DNA from: Grimontia sedimenti
GTDB lineage: Bacteria; Pseudomonadota; Gammaproteobacteria; Enterobacterales; Vibrionaceae
NCBI RefSeq assembly: GCF_011045095.1
Contig: NZ_JAALDL010000001.1
Span: 310,001-374,000 of the forward strand
Length of the DNA: 64,000 nucleotides
Reading direction: 5' to 3'
Shown: positions 28,260 to 37,205 of the stretch, one piece after another
Numbering within the stretch: the stretch's first letter is position 1
Layout: each line of letters opens with the position of its first letter
The notes under the pieces: model-generated
Databases searched by the model: none
Seen by the model: the letters and a program-made list of their open reading frames with translations, nothing else
Told to the model about the DNA's origin: nothing
Translations under genes and position numbers: made by a program

Positions 28260-29198
28260 TTAACGATTCACAAAGAAGTGTTTGTTCAGGTATTCAACCA
28301 TTGGAATGAAAGCGGGGTTTTCCCAGCTTCTAAGAACTTCATGCGGCAACAGCGTTGGATCATCAGTGCCAACAATTCCCTTGTTGATGAACTTGCTGCC
28401 GTCATTGATTTGAAGCTCTCCAAGCGGTGAGGTTTTTGAACCCTCAACCATATACTCGTAGACCGTGCCGGCTACTGCCCCAGGGTTCATGTCTACACCA
28501 GAGGCTTCGTGAATTGGGTCAGGGTCATTGGTACATGATGGGATTTGACCATTGGAGTAAGGGCAATAGTCATAAGATGAGATGTGTGGCAGCACTACAG
28601 ATTGAGCATTTGCCTGTGCCGCAACAAAAGGGATAGCGATATTGAAGGCGACATAGGCAGTATCCAGCTCGTCACCTGCCAACGTTTGATCGTCAATGTA
28701 GTAATCAAAAAGCTGCATCATTTTCTGGTAAGTCGTTGGGCCGTTCGTCTCATTGATACCGCCATCTTGGGTGAACAGTAACTCAACGCCATTGACCACA
28801 CTTTTACCGTTCAAGGCGAGGTTAACAACAAACTCTCCTGCTGGCGTTGGTGAAGAAGGGTCAACATCGTTCTGAGAGGGAATGACGCCCAATACCAGTG
28901 TTTTGGCATTAAAGGCATTTTGAACATCACGGCTCGCCCAGGTCATCATATTAGTGACCCGTGTTACAACGGCTTGATGCTCTGAGGCAGAAATATTGGA
29001 AGGGTCAAAGTTAAGAACGTAAACCCCTTTGTTGAAAGGACAGTTATTCACGTCCTGTGCTGATGTGAATTCACAGTTATCAATGGACTGATAGATATTC
29101 ACTGTTGTTGCTGTGTTACCTGAATTTGACTTGTCCTCGCCACAACCTGTGATGGCTAACCCCAAAGCCAGTGCAAGGCTGATACTTCCTGCTCGCAT
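28260..29198 (-). CDS. Secreted lipoprotein of unknown function
   Basis: A 312-residue protein from ATG 29198 with a lipobox (LAITGC). The frame continues upstream, but this start gives the proper signal peptide. The mature part has several cysteines (NCEFTSAQDVNNC, YDYCPYSNGQIPSC) that may form disulphides, and no repeats or known motif that I can see. I do not recognise the family. It ends at a strong terminator. The promoter should lie in the 485-base gap to 29719, where I see nothing else clear besides the terminator at 29662. Confidence 0.72.
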   Translation of the reverse strand: MRAGSISLALALGLAITGCGEDKSNSGNTATTVNIYQSIDNCEFTSAQDVNNCPFNKGVYVLNFDPSNISASEHQAVVTRVTNMMTWASRDVQNAFNAKTLVLGVIPSQNDVDPSSPTPAGEFVVNLALNGKSVVNGVELLFTQDGGINETNGPTTYQKMMQLFDYYIDDQTLAGDELDTAYVAFNIAIPFVAAQANAQSVVLPHISSYDYCPYSNGQIPSCTNDPDPIHEASGVDMNPGAVAGTVYEYMVEGSKTSPLGELQINDGSKFINKGIVGTDDPTLLPHEVLRSWENPAFIPMVEYLNKHFFVNR

Positions 29199-29661
29199 CT
29201 CTTTAATCCTAAATATACGAAAACACCAAAACATCCTAGTAAGGCGCTTTGTTAATCCTTATAGAGCATCCAAGCTCAATGCATTTGTTTTGCGAATCAT
29301 CGTCCGGACAATCAATTCGGCGGCATTATATGAACGGTGTTTTTAATTCTCAAGATGTAATCACATGTAAAACATATGGGTATATATTTGCTTTTACTGA
29401 TGGATGGGGCGATGAGTGTTCAGGAGAGAAAATAGATGGATACATTCTGTTAACAAGGTAGGAGTTGGCCGCGTTGGGCAATCGTTTGCGAACCAGCGAC
29501 AACATCTTGCCAACTGTCACGTTGTTTAAGATTGTATAGACAACTACATGAGTACTGCGCCTTAAAGATGTACTAAGTAGTTATCTTAACGCTGTGTAAA
29601 TGAGATCTGAGTTGTAACATTGAGTTAAAGTTTGATTGCTCAAAAAATGAGCTAATTGGAA

Positions 29662-29701
29662 TAAAAAACGCACTTGGTGGGCCGATCACCAAGTGCTTTT
29701 T
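29662..29701. terminator. Bidirectional terminator
   Basis: GCACTTGGTG (29670-29679) and CACCAAGTGC (29687-29696) with A run before and T run after. It mainly ends the minus-strand cupredoxin-like gene. The rest of 29199-29719 shows no gene I can support. Confidence 0.85.
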
Positions 29702-29719
29702 AGGCAGTATTATCGAAAG

Positions 29720-30145
29720 CTACTCAACGATAAATGTTCCCGCCATGCCTTTACTGGCAAATCCAGCACATTCAAAGGCGTATTTTCCCGGCTTGATCGG
29801 GACAAAGAAAAGCTCCACTTCGCCTTCATCTTCAAATTCGATCTCATAGAATCCATTCGCTTTGATTTCGATACCGCCAGCTTCCACCTTCCGCATCCAG
29901 ACATTATCAAAGAAGCTATGGGCCTCGAACGCGCATTCTTTTGAGCCAGTACTGGATATCGTCAGCGCATAGGCTTTGCCTGTCTCCATTTGGAACTCCT
30001 TTTGGGAAATGGCGAAACCTGCATCATCAGTTCCGAGCACGAGCTCAGGTAAGTCTGTTGCACGTTGGGAGAGATTGCCTTTTGCTGTCGCTTGAAACGA
30101 CAGGACTGTTGAAAGTGCAAGTACCAGAGATAAACCCATCTTCAT
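29720..30145 (-). CDS. Periplasmic cupredoxin-like protein with incomplete copper site
   Basis: A 141-residue protein with a signal peptide (cut near TAKG). The C-terminal strands (FFVPIKPGKYAFECAGFASKG) and the HSFF motif fit a small cupredoxin. Counting from MKMGLS, H76, C126 and M134 sit where type-1 copper ligands belong, but the position expected for the second His (C-x-x-H) is Phe129. It may bind copper differently or not at all. The start is ATG 30145 with AAGGA eight bases ahead; an ATG at 30154 is possible. Its role could be copper handling or electron transfer. Confidence 0.72.
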   Translation of the reverse strand: MKMGLSLVLALSTVLSFQATAKGNLSQRATDLPELVLGTDDAGFAISQKEFQMETGKAYALTISSTGSKECAFEAHSFFDNVWMRKVEAGGIEIKANGFYEIEFEDEGEVELFFVPIKPGKYAFECAGFASKGMAGTFIVE

Positions 30146-30329
30146 TGCATTCATCCTTAACCCTCTGAATTTAAGTTTTTTATGAGTAGTGAGTTTGATA
30201 CTAGTTAAGTCCTTTGCTTCGATAAATCCTCCTTTGGGAGGTTTTACTTGGACTAATAGAGGAAAGTGTTTTTCGAGGCGTGTTCTAATAGTGCTTTGGA
30301 GAAGTACCGTTTAGATGGAATAAGAAAGC

Positions 30330-30764
30330 ATGAAGCAATCGATCATCCACATTGCCTTGGTCGTGAAAGACTATGACGAAGCGATTGATTTTTACGTGAA
30401 CAAGCTGAAGTTTGAATTGATTGAAGATACTTATCAGCCAGAGCAGGATAAACGTTGGGTTGTAGTGGCCCCACCAGGTTCAAATGGCGTGAGCTGGTTG
30501 TTGGCAAAGGCCTCGAAACCTGAACAACGCAATTTCATCGGCAACCAAGCAGGTGGCGGGGTATTCCTGTTTCTGAATACTGATGATTTTTGGCGTGATT
30601 ACCATCAAATGGTATCGCTGGGAATCAAGTTCGTCCGTGAACCCAAAGAAGCGGATTACGGCACGGTCGCTGTGTTTGAAGATTTGTATGGCAATCTGTG
30701 GGATCTACTGCAAATGAACGATGACCATCCAATGGCCCTTCGTGCTGCTCTGTGTTTAAGATGA
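30330..30764 (+). CDS. VOC family (glyoxalase/bleomycin resistance-like) protein
   Basis: A 144-residue cytosolic protein of the vicinal oxygen chelate superfamily. The opening HIALVVKDYDEAIDFYVNKL and the closing FEDLYGNLWDLLQ mark the two beta-alpha-beta-beta-beta modules. A likely metal set is the N-terminal His and the Glu of VFEDLYG. Family members include lyases, dioxygenases and resistance proteins; the substrate is unknown. A terminator-like hairpin follows. Confidence 0.85.
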   Translation: MKQSIIHIALVVKDYDEAIDFYVNKLKFELIEDTYQPEQDKRWVVVAPPGSNGVSWLLAKASKPEQRNFIGNQAGGGVFLFLNTDDFWRDYHQMVSLGIKFVREPKEADYGTVAVFEDLYGNLWDLLQMNDDHPMALRAALCLR

Positions 30765-30781
30765 AGAAGATGGTGAGAAAG

Positions 30782-30832
30782 AAGGCCTCTGGCTGCATGC
30801 TGGCAGAGCGCTGCTGACTGAGGCCTTTTATT
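30782..30832 (+). terminator. Terminator with large loop
   Basis: AAGGCCTC (30782-30789) and GAGGCCTT (30820-30827) enclose a 30-base loop that can form an inner hairpin, followed by TTATTA. It lies between two convergent genes. Confidence 0.6.
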
Positions 30833-30846
30833 ATCAGGTTGTTTGT

Positions 30847-32163
30847 TCAACGGTTGTAAACGGATTGACCATAGGAATAGGTGTCACATACGGTTCTGTC
30901 ATCACCCAAGGTCATTAGCACAAAGAGTTTGTCTTCTAAAGACTGTGCGTGTTCCATCCTGAACTTCATTAACTGGGTGGCATGTAAATCAAGCACAACA
31001 AAATCAGCTTCTTTGCCGGATTCGAAATTACCTATTAAATGATCCAGAGAGAGCGCTTTGGCTCCGCCTAATGTGGCCTGATACAGTGACTTCAAAGGAT
31101 GCAGCTTTTTACCCTGAAGTTGCATCACTTTATACGCTTCGCTCATGGTTTGAAGCAGTGAAAAGCTGGTGCCAGCGCCGACATCTGTTCCCATTCCTAC
31201 CTTAATTCCCTTGGCTTCGATCTCGGAAAGCGGGAACAAGCCGGAGCCCAGAAACAGATTAGAGGTAGGGCAAAAGGCTATCGCCGAATCGCTTTCCTGG
31301 AGCCTCTTGCATTCACCATCACACAAGTGAATACCATGGGCAAACACCGAACGGCTGGAAAGCAAGCCATGTTGGTCGTAGACATCTAGGTAGTTTTTAC
31401 TTTCCGGGAACAGCTCCTGTACCCACTCGATCTCTTTCTGGTTTTCAGAGAGGTGTGTGTGCATATAAACGTCGGGATACTCTTCAAGCAGTTTGCCTGC
31501 TAAACGTAATTGCTCAGACGTGCTGGTGGGTGCAAAACGAGGTGTCACGGCGTAATGCAAACGGCCCTTGTTATGCCACTTCTCGATCAGCGCTTTGCTG
31601 TCTTCATAGCCAGACTCGGGGGTGTCGGTCAGATCTTCAGGTGCATTTCTGTCCATCAGTACCTTACCGGCAATCATCCGAAGATTTCGCTTCTCCGATT
31701 CCTGGAAAAAGACATCGACGGATTCTTTATGGACTGTGCCAAATACCAATGCTGTCGTCGTGCCATTGCGAGCGAGTTCATCAAGAAATTGCACCGCAAC
31801 TTCACGAGCGTAATTTACATCAGCAAAGCGCTTTTCCTCTGGGAAGGTGTAGTTATTCAGCCAGTCTAGAAGCTGTTCACCGTAGGCGGCGATCATCCCT
31901 GTTTGCGGGTAGTGGATATGAGTATCAATAAATCCCGGTGTGATCAGTTTGTTCTCGAGTACGACCACTTCAACGCTGGGGTCGAGCGAAGGAAGGATAT
32001 CGTCAGCGTGACCGACTTTCACAACGTGACCATCGGCAACCAGCAGAACGCCATCATCAAAGTACTGATAAGAGTCTTCTAAACCCACGTCCGTTGGGTT
32101 GGCAAGGCTATGTAATATGGCAGCGCGAAAGGCTTTTGCCGGATGAGCTTTTGGGTCTGTCAT
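30847..32163 (-). CDS. guaD: Guanine deaminase
   Basis: A 438-residue cytosolic amidohydrolase that turns guanine into xanthine and ammonia, feeding xanthine dehydrogenase. The metal-site motifs are ITPGFIDTHIHYPQ (H82, H84), YMHTHLSEN, FAHGIHL and GMGTDVGAG, all as in bacterial guanine deaminases. It starts 4 bases after xdhC and is the last gene of the xdhA-xdhB-xdhC-guaD run on the minus strand. The start has AAGGG eight bases ahead. Length is normal. Confidence 0.95.
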   Translation of the reverse strand: MTDPKAHPAKAFRAAILHSLANPTDVGLEDSYQYFDDGVLLVADGHVVKVGHADDILPSLDPSVEVVVLENKLITPGFIDTHIHYPQTGMIAAYGEQLLDWLNNYTFPEEKRFADVNYAREVAVQFLDELARNGTTTALVFGTVHKESVDVFFQESEKRNLRMIAGKVLMDRNAPEDLTDTPESGYEDSKALIEKWHNKGRLHYAVTPRFAPTSTSEQLRLAGKLLEEYPDVYMHTHLSENQKEIEWVQELFPESKNYLDVYDQHGLLSSRSVFAHGIHLCDGECKRLQESDSAIAFCPTSNLFLGSGLFPLSEIEAKGIKVGMGTDVGAGTSFSLLQTMSEAYKVMQLQGKKLHPLKSLYQATLGGAKALSLDHLIGNFESGKEADFVVLDLHATQLMKFRMEHAQSLEDKLFVLMTLGDDRTVCDTYSYGQSVYNR

Positions 32164-32167
32164 TCCT

Positions 32168-33064
32168 TTATGCCCTTATTTTCTCGTTATTTTTATTATC
32201 GTTATCTTCAGGCTCTCGTTTAAGAATAGAGAGTTTCTCAGCCTGTTTCTGTGATGCTGAATGGGTAGAGAACTCGCGTTTATTGGCAATCTGTTCACCC
32301 TGATAGCAAGCGATAAGCTCACCTGTTACAGATACTGCGATCTCCGCCGGGTGTTTTCCTTTCACCGCGTTGATGCCGATCGGGCAAATCATGGTATTGA
32401 TGGTTGCATCATCGAAGCCACGTTCTTTTAAGCGATAGTCGAAGCGTTTACGCTTTGATAGGGAACCAATCAGGCCAAAGTACTTAGCGTCTCCACGTTT
32501 CAAAATGGCGCGCGAAAGATCGAAATCCAGCTGATGATTATGAGTGAGTACCAGATACATACTGTTAGTTGGGAGCGTGGAAACTTCGCCAACAGGATCG
32601 TCCGTTAAGCGCATTTCCACGTTGTCAGGAATGACATCAGGAAATTGATCTTCACGCTCATCAATCCATATCACCTTGAACGGTAAAGTAGCCAGAATAT
32701 GAACCATGGCTTTGGCGACGTGTCCTGCACCGAACAGTGCAAGAACATGTCGTTGTTGGCCAATAGGCTCAAAGCTTAGTGTGACCATGCCTCCACAACA
32801 TTGGCCAAGACGAGCGCCCAGATTAAAGCGTTCGATTTTCATGTCACTTTCACCATGCACCAGCATTTCTTGCGCGGCTTTCATCGCGACATGTTCAAGA
32901 TGACCACCACCGATAGTGGCGATAACTTCATTTTCAGTCACCAGCATTTTTGTGCCGGCGCCGCGCGGCACCGAGCCTTTGTCTTCGAGTACCGTGACCA
33001 TCACACAAGGCGTGCCTTTGGCTTCGAGCTCTGCCAGCGCCTGGATCCAATTATCTTTAAACAT
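32168..33064 (-). CDS. xdhC: Xanthine dehydrogenase accessory protein XdhC
   Basis: A 298-residue protein that binds and sulphurates the molybdenum cofactor and hands it to xanthine dehydrogenase. The N-terminal motif TVLEDKGSVPRGAGTKML and IATIGGGHLEH are typical, followed by a Rossmann part (LFGAGHVAKA). The start is ATG 33064, with GGAGG six bases ahead; a GTG one codon earlier is less likely. It lies between xdhB and guaD in the operon. Confidence 0.95.
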   Translation of the reverse strand: MFKDNWIQALAELEAKGTPCVMVTVLEDKGSVPRGAGTKMLVTENEVIATIGGGHLEHVAMKAAQEMLVHGESDMKIERFNLGARLGQCCGGMVTLSFEPIGQQRHVLALFGAGHVAKAMVHILATLPFKVIWIDEREDQFPDVIPDNVEMRLTDDPVGEVSTLPTNSMYLVLTHNHQLDFDLSRAILKRGDAKYFGLIGSLSKRKRFDYRLKERGFDDATINTMICPIGINAVKGKHPAEIAVSVTGELIACYQGEQIANKREFSTHSASQKQAEKLSILKREPEDNDNKNNEKIRA

Positions 33065-33087
33065 CACTGACCTCCATTTCCCCGCGT

Positions 33088-35466
33088 TTACAACGCGAAT
33101 GACACAGGCGATTTGCCTTTTCGCGCTTGTTTGATGGCGTTGTAAACATGCTCAGGTGTCGCTGGTGCAGGTAGATGAGGGATTTCGCCTTCATCTGCCA
33201 CACTGACGATTGCATCACGAATAGCGCTCCACACCGAAATGGCCAACATAAACGGTGGCTCACCGACCGCTTTCGAATGGAAGACGGTGTCTTCTGGGTT
33301 GGCCCGGTTTTCTACCAATCTAGTGTTGAATATTTCCGGTGTATCAGCGACAGCGGGGATCTTGTAGCTGGCTGGGCCTGAAGTCATCAACTGGCCTTTG
33401 TCATTCCAAACCAGCTCTTCTGTTGTCAGCCAGCCCATGCCCTGAATAAAGCCGCCTTCGACCTGGCCAATATCAATGGCTGGGTTAAGCGATGCGCCTA
33501 CATCGTGAAGAATGTCAGCGCGCAGGACTTTGTATTCTCCAGTGAGGGTATCGACGATCACTTCTGAACATGAGACGCCGTAAGCGAAGTAATAGAAAGG
33601 GCGACCGCGTGCTTTTTCGTGATCGTAGAAGATCTTTGGTGTGCGATAGAAACCGGATGCCGCCAATGAAATTTGGTTAAACCAACACAGTTCGGTGAAG
33701 TCAGCAAAGGTCATGGTTTGCTTGTCGCCAATGGACACGATGCCGTTGCTGAAGACCACATTTTTAGGTGAGACATCGAAGTGCGAGGACGCAAAGTTAA
33801 CCATCCGTTCTTTAATGGTGAGTGCGGCATTATGCGCGGCTTTACCATTCAGATCAGTGCCGGATGATGCTGCAGTCGGCGATGTGTTCGGTACTTTTTC
33901 TGTGTTGGTTGCGGTTACCTGAATCGCGCCGATATCCACACTAAAGGTTTCAGCAACAATCTGCGCGACTTTGGTGTTCAAGCCCTGACCCATTTCCGTG
34001 CCACCATGGTTCAGCGAGATGCTGCCATCGGTATAAACCGTAACTAAAGCGCCGGCTTGATTAAGAAACGTGGCGGTAAAAGAGATACCGAATTTCACAG
34101 GTGTGATAGCAATGCCTTTCTTCAGGATAGGGCTGTTGGCGTTGAATTCCGCAATGGCTTTTCGGCGCTTTTCATACTCGCACGACATTTCCAAATCGGC
34201 GGTCATTTCGTGAATGAAATTGTCCTCGACCTTCTGGTAGTAGTGCGTTTCATCACGACCTTCTGAATAGTAATTTGCCTTACGAACCTCGAGAGGATCT
34301 TTCTTGAGGTGGCAGGCAATGGTGTCCATCACATGTTCAATCGTCATCATGCCTTGCGGGCCACCAAACCCACGGTACGCAGTATTCGACGCTGTATTGG
34401 TTTTCACACAATGCCCGGTTACCGTGGCATTGCCGAGGTAATATGCGTTGTCAGAGTGGAACATGGCGCGGTCGACAATTGAGCGAGATAGATCAGGTGA
34501 GTGTCCCGCGTTACCCGACACCACGATTTCAATCCCTTGAATCACGCCATTGTTGTCGAAGCCCACTTTGTATTGATTAAAGAAGGGGTGGCGTTTACCC
34601 GTCATCATCATGTCTTCGCGACGAGGCAAACGGAATTTAACCGGTTGACCTGTTTGGTTTGCAATCACGGCAGCGATACAGGCGGGCGCGGCTGCTTGTG
34701 TTTCTTTACCACCAAAGCCACCCCCCATACGGCGCATATCGATCAATACCTTGTGCATAGAAACACCCAAAACGGACGCAACCAGCTTTTGCACTTCGGT
34801 TGGGTTTTGGGTGGAGCAGTAAACAATTACGCCACCATCTTCAGTGGGGACAACACTTGAAACCTGGGTTTCAAGATAGAAATGTTCCTGACCGCCGACA
34901 TGAAGCGAGCCTTCCAACACGTGTTCGGCATTAGCTATCGCTGCCGTTGAATCTCCCCGTTTTTGGGTATGACTGTCAGTAACAAACAGCTCCTGCGCCA
35001 AGGCTTCTTCTACATCAAGAGCGGCAGGCAGCAATTCGTATTCAACGATGGCGGCTTCTGCACCTTTTCGTGCATTGTCGAGGCTGTCAGCGGCAACAGC
35101 AATCACAGGCTGACCGACATAAACAACCTTGCCGTCAGCGAGCATAGGATCGCCGGGAAGGATAGGGCCAATGTCGAGTTCACCCGGCACATCTTCTGCA
35201 GTAATCACAGTACGAACGCCAGGTACCTTATAGCAAGGTGAGATATCAAGCTTGGTAATGTTCGCGTGAGCATGTGGGCTCATCAGCGCGTATACATGAA
35301 GCTGATTAGGGAATTCGCCGCGATCGTCAATGTAGAGCGCTTCGCCTGATACCTGCTTTTCAGCACTTTCATGTTTTACCGATTTGCCGACGCCAGTGGC
35401 TAATCCAGCTTTCGCTTGCGCGGTCATTTCTTCCATGGTCATCGCTGGGGTCGTTTTACGAGACAT
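33088..35466 (-). CDS. xdhB: Xanthine dehydrogenase, molybdenum-binding subunit
   Basis: A 792-residue subunit that carries the molybdopterin cofactor and oxidises hypoxanthine and xanthine to urate. Motifs include RRMGGGFGGKETQ (cofactor loop), ANTAYRGFGGPQG-like substrate loop (reads SNTAYRGFGGPQGMM) and the catalytic glutamate in AVGEPPFML (E736). Its start overlaps the end of xdhA by 11 bases, consistent with translational coupling. Works with XdhA in the cytosol, passing electrons to NAD+. Length is normal. Confidence 0.96.
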   Translation of the reverse strand: MSRKTTPAMTMEEMTAQAKAGLATGVGKSVKHESAEKQVSGEALYIDDRGEFPNQLHVYALMSPHAHANITKLDISPCYKVPGVRTVITAEDVPGELDIGPILPGDPMLADGKVVYVGQPVIAVAADSLDNARKGAEAAIVEYELLPAALDVEEALAQELFVTDSHTQKRGDSTAAIANAEHVLEGSLHVGGQEHFYLETQVSSVVPTEDGGVIVYCSTQNPTEVQKLVASVLGVSMHKVLIDMRRMGGGFGGKETQAAAPACIAAVIANQTGQPVKFRLPRREDMMMTGKRHPFFNQYKVGFDNNGVIQGIEIVVSGNAGHSPDLSRSIVDRAMFHSDNAYYLGNATVTGHCVKTNTASNTAYRGFGGPQGMMTIEHVMDTIACHLKKDPLEVRKANYYSEGRDETHYYQKVEDNFIHEMTADLEMSCEYEKRRKAIAEFNANSPILKKGIAITPVKFGISFTATFLNQAGALVTVYTDGSISLNHGGTEMGQGLNTKVAQIVAETFSVDIGAIQVTATNTEKVPNTSPTAASSGTDLNGKAAHNAALTIKERMVNFASSHFDVSPKNVVFSNGIVSIGDKQTMTFADFTELCWFNQISLAASGFYRTPKIFYDHEKARGRPFYYFAYGVSCSEVIVDTLTGEYKVLRADILHDVGASLNPAIDIGQVEGGFIQGMGWLTTEELVWNDKGQLMTSGPASYKIPAVADTPEIFNTRLVENRANPEDTVFHSKAVGEPPFMLAISVWSAIRDAIVSVADEGEIPHLPAPATPEHVYNAIKQARKGKSPVSFAL

Positions 35467-36910
35467 AATGAATCACCCTCGTTTCAATTTTCTTTCCATC
35501 AGCCGTATAACTGAGCTCTGTGAACAGACGGTAAAGCAAGTTCGCTGCAGTTTCAGCGCGATATTCCTTTGTCGCTCTGAAGTCGGAAATGGGTGAGAAG
35601 TCATTTTCCAAAGCTGACATTGCGGCTTGAATAGTGGCGGCACTTAGCGGCTTACCTACAAGCTCCTGCTCGCAATGGGTAGCACGCGCTGGAATGGCGG
35701 CCATGCCACCGAAAGCAATACGGGCTTCAGTGACAGTGTCACCTTCAAATGTCAGTCTGAATGCTCCACAGACTGCTGAGATATCATCATCAAAACGCTT
35801 CGAAATTTTGTAGGCTTTGAATGCCTGACTAGGTTGCGGTTTCGGCACGCGAATGGTCTGTACGAACTCCGAGGGCTGCAGCGCTGTCACTTTGTAATCT
35901 TTAAAGAAGTCTTCAAGCAGGATTTCCCGTGCTGTTTCACCACGGCGAAGAATCACGGTGGAGCCCAAGGCGATCAGCAGAGGAGGCCCGTCACCAATGG
36001 GAGAAGCGTTGGCAATATTGCCACCGATCGTGCCTTGGTTACGGATCTGTAGGGATGCAAAGCGTTGTAACAGCGCGCCGAAATCTGGGTAGTGTGGCTC
36101 TAATGCACGATACACATCAGTGAAAGGCACATTGGCACCGATTTCGATGTGGGTATCGGTCTCGTTGACGGTTTTAATATCGTCAACGCGGCCAAGATAG
36201 ATAAGTTTGTCGATATCGCGATGAAACTGAGTGACTTCCAGTGCGAGGTCAGTACCGCCTGCCAGCAGTTTAGCGGTGGGGTGCGCCATCAGCGTTTTTG
36301 CCAGTTCATCGCTGTTGGTCGGTGTGAATGCCGTTTTGCCGTTTGCGTGATATTCCAGTTCAGGCTTACCAATCGCATTCAGCTTTTCAATCGTTTCACG
36401 CTCGTATTCAGCAAACTGGTCGCGAATCGGCGTTTCCTGACTCAGCGACAATGCAGCTTCCACAATAGGGCGATAGCCCGTGCAACGACACAAGTTACCT
36501 GCTAGGGCTTCATAAGTGTCTTCTTTGTCTGCATTGGGATGATTCTTGGAGAGCGCGAACATCGACATGATAAAGCCAGGTGTACAGTAGCCGCATTGGC
36601 TGCCGTGAAAATCAACCATGGCCTGTTGAACGGGGTGTAGCGAATCCTTTGTTCGCAAGTCTTCTACTGTGATGAGTTGTTTGCCATGAAGGGCGGAAAC
36701 AAAGGTCAAACAAGAGTTAACACTTCGGTATTCCAGCCTGCCATTAACTACTTCACCCAACACAACGGTACAAGCTCCACAATCACCTGAACCACAACCT
36801 TCCTTGGTTCCTGTTTTGCGTATATGTTCACGCAGGTAATTCAACACAGTCAGGTTAGGAGAAATGTCTTTCTCTTCCTGCAAAGTCTGATTTAAAAGGA
36901 AACGGATCAC
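35456..36910 (-). CDS. xdhA: Xanthine dehydrogenase, FAD and 2Fe-2S subunit
   Basis: A 484-residue subunit with two 2Fe-2S clusters (C39, C44, C47, C67; C106, C109, C141, C143) and an FAD domain (LLAGGTDLALEV, GTIGGNIANASPIGDG). It takes electrons from the molybdenum site to NAD+. The start is GTG 36910 with GGAGG four bases ahead. It is the first gene of xdhA-xdhB-xdhC-guaD. Two likely operators lie upstream: a RutR-like palindrome at 36960-36973 and a GntR box at 37080-37091. Confidence 0.96.
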   Translation of the reverse strand: MIRFLLNQTLQEEKDISPNLTVLNYLREHIRKTGTKEGCGSGDCGACTVVLGEVVNGRLEYRSVNSCLTFVSALHGKQLITVEDLRTKDSLHPVQQAMVDFHGSQCGYCTPGFIMSMFALSKNHPNADKEDTYEALAGNLCRCTGYRPIVEAALSLSQETPIRDQFAEYERETIEKLNAIGKPELEYHANGKTAFTPTNSDELAKTLMAHPTAKLLAGGTDLALEVTQFHRDIDKLIYLGRVDDIKTVNETDTHIEIGANVPFTDVYRALEPHYPDFGALLQRFASLQIRNQGTIGGNIANASPIGDGPPLLIALGSTVILRRGETAREILLEDFFKDYKVTALQPSEFVQTIRVPKPQPSQAFKAYKISKRFDDDISAVCGAFRLTFEGDTVTEARIAFGGMAAIPARATHCEQELVGKPLSAATIQAAMSALENDFSPISDFRATKEYRAETAANLLYRLFTELSYTADGKKIETRVIHYVS

Positions 36911-36959
36911 ACGGCCTCCATGACGTTTTCGTATCCATTGATTACAAGCTAGTCATTTC

Positions 36960-36973
36960 TGACCGTTCGGTCA
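36960..36973. promoter_or_regulatory. RutR-like TetR-family operator upstream of xdhA
   Basis: TGACCGTTCGGTCA is a palindrome with a two-base centre, 50 bases upstream of the xdhA start. The RutR operator of E. coli is TTGACCANNTGGTCAA, and on the minus strand this site reads TTGACCGAACGGTCAG, three mismatches to it. A RutR-like regulator is encoded at 45928. Link inferred from the match. Confidence 0.5.
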
Positions 36974-37079
36974 ACTTTCTGTTAACAAGTGATTATTATG
37001 AAATTAACAATAAAATATTGTATAAAAACAGTAGGTAATGAGTATTCTTAAGGTTCAGTATCAGAAATGCAAAGTGCAG

Positions 37080-37091
37080 ATTGTATACAAT
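37080..37091. promoter_or_regulatory. GntR-type operator box, xdh side
   Basis: ATTGTATACAAT is a perfect palindrome, about 170 bases upstream of xdhA. The same 10-base core recurs exactly ahead of gcl and puuE. Binding by the adjacent GntR/FCD regulator is inferred. Confidence 0.65.
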
Positions 37092-37152
37092 ATGTGAGGT
37101 TGATCGTTCCAAAATCTCGGTTTTGATAATTGAGAGGACGATGACAGAAAGA

Positions 37153-37190
37153 AAAAACGGCCTGAATGCTTCAACATTCAGGCCGTTTTT
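37153..37190. terminator. Bidirectional terminator
   Basis: A perfect 16-base stem, AAAAACGGCCTGAATG and its complement, with a six-base loop and T/A runs. It ends the GntR gene on the minus strand, before the xdh promoter. Confidence 0.9.
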
Positions 37191-37205
37191 AAGCTGATTG
37201 AGGTA

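Noticed and set aside
29533-29545. ATTGTATAGAC as another GntR box
   Set aside because: The second half does not match and the site is far from purine genes.
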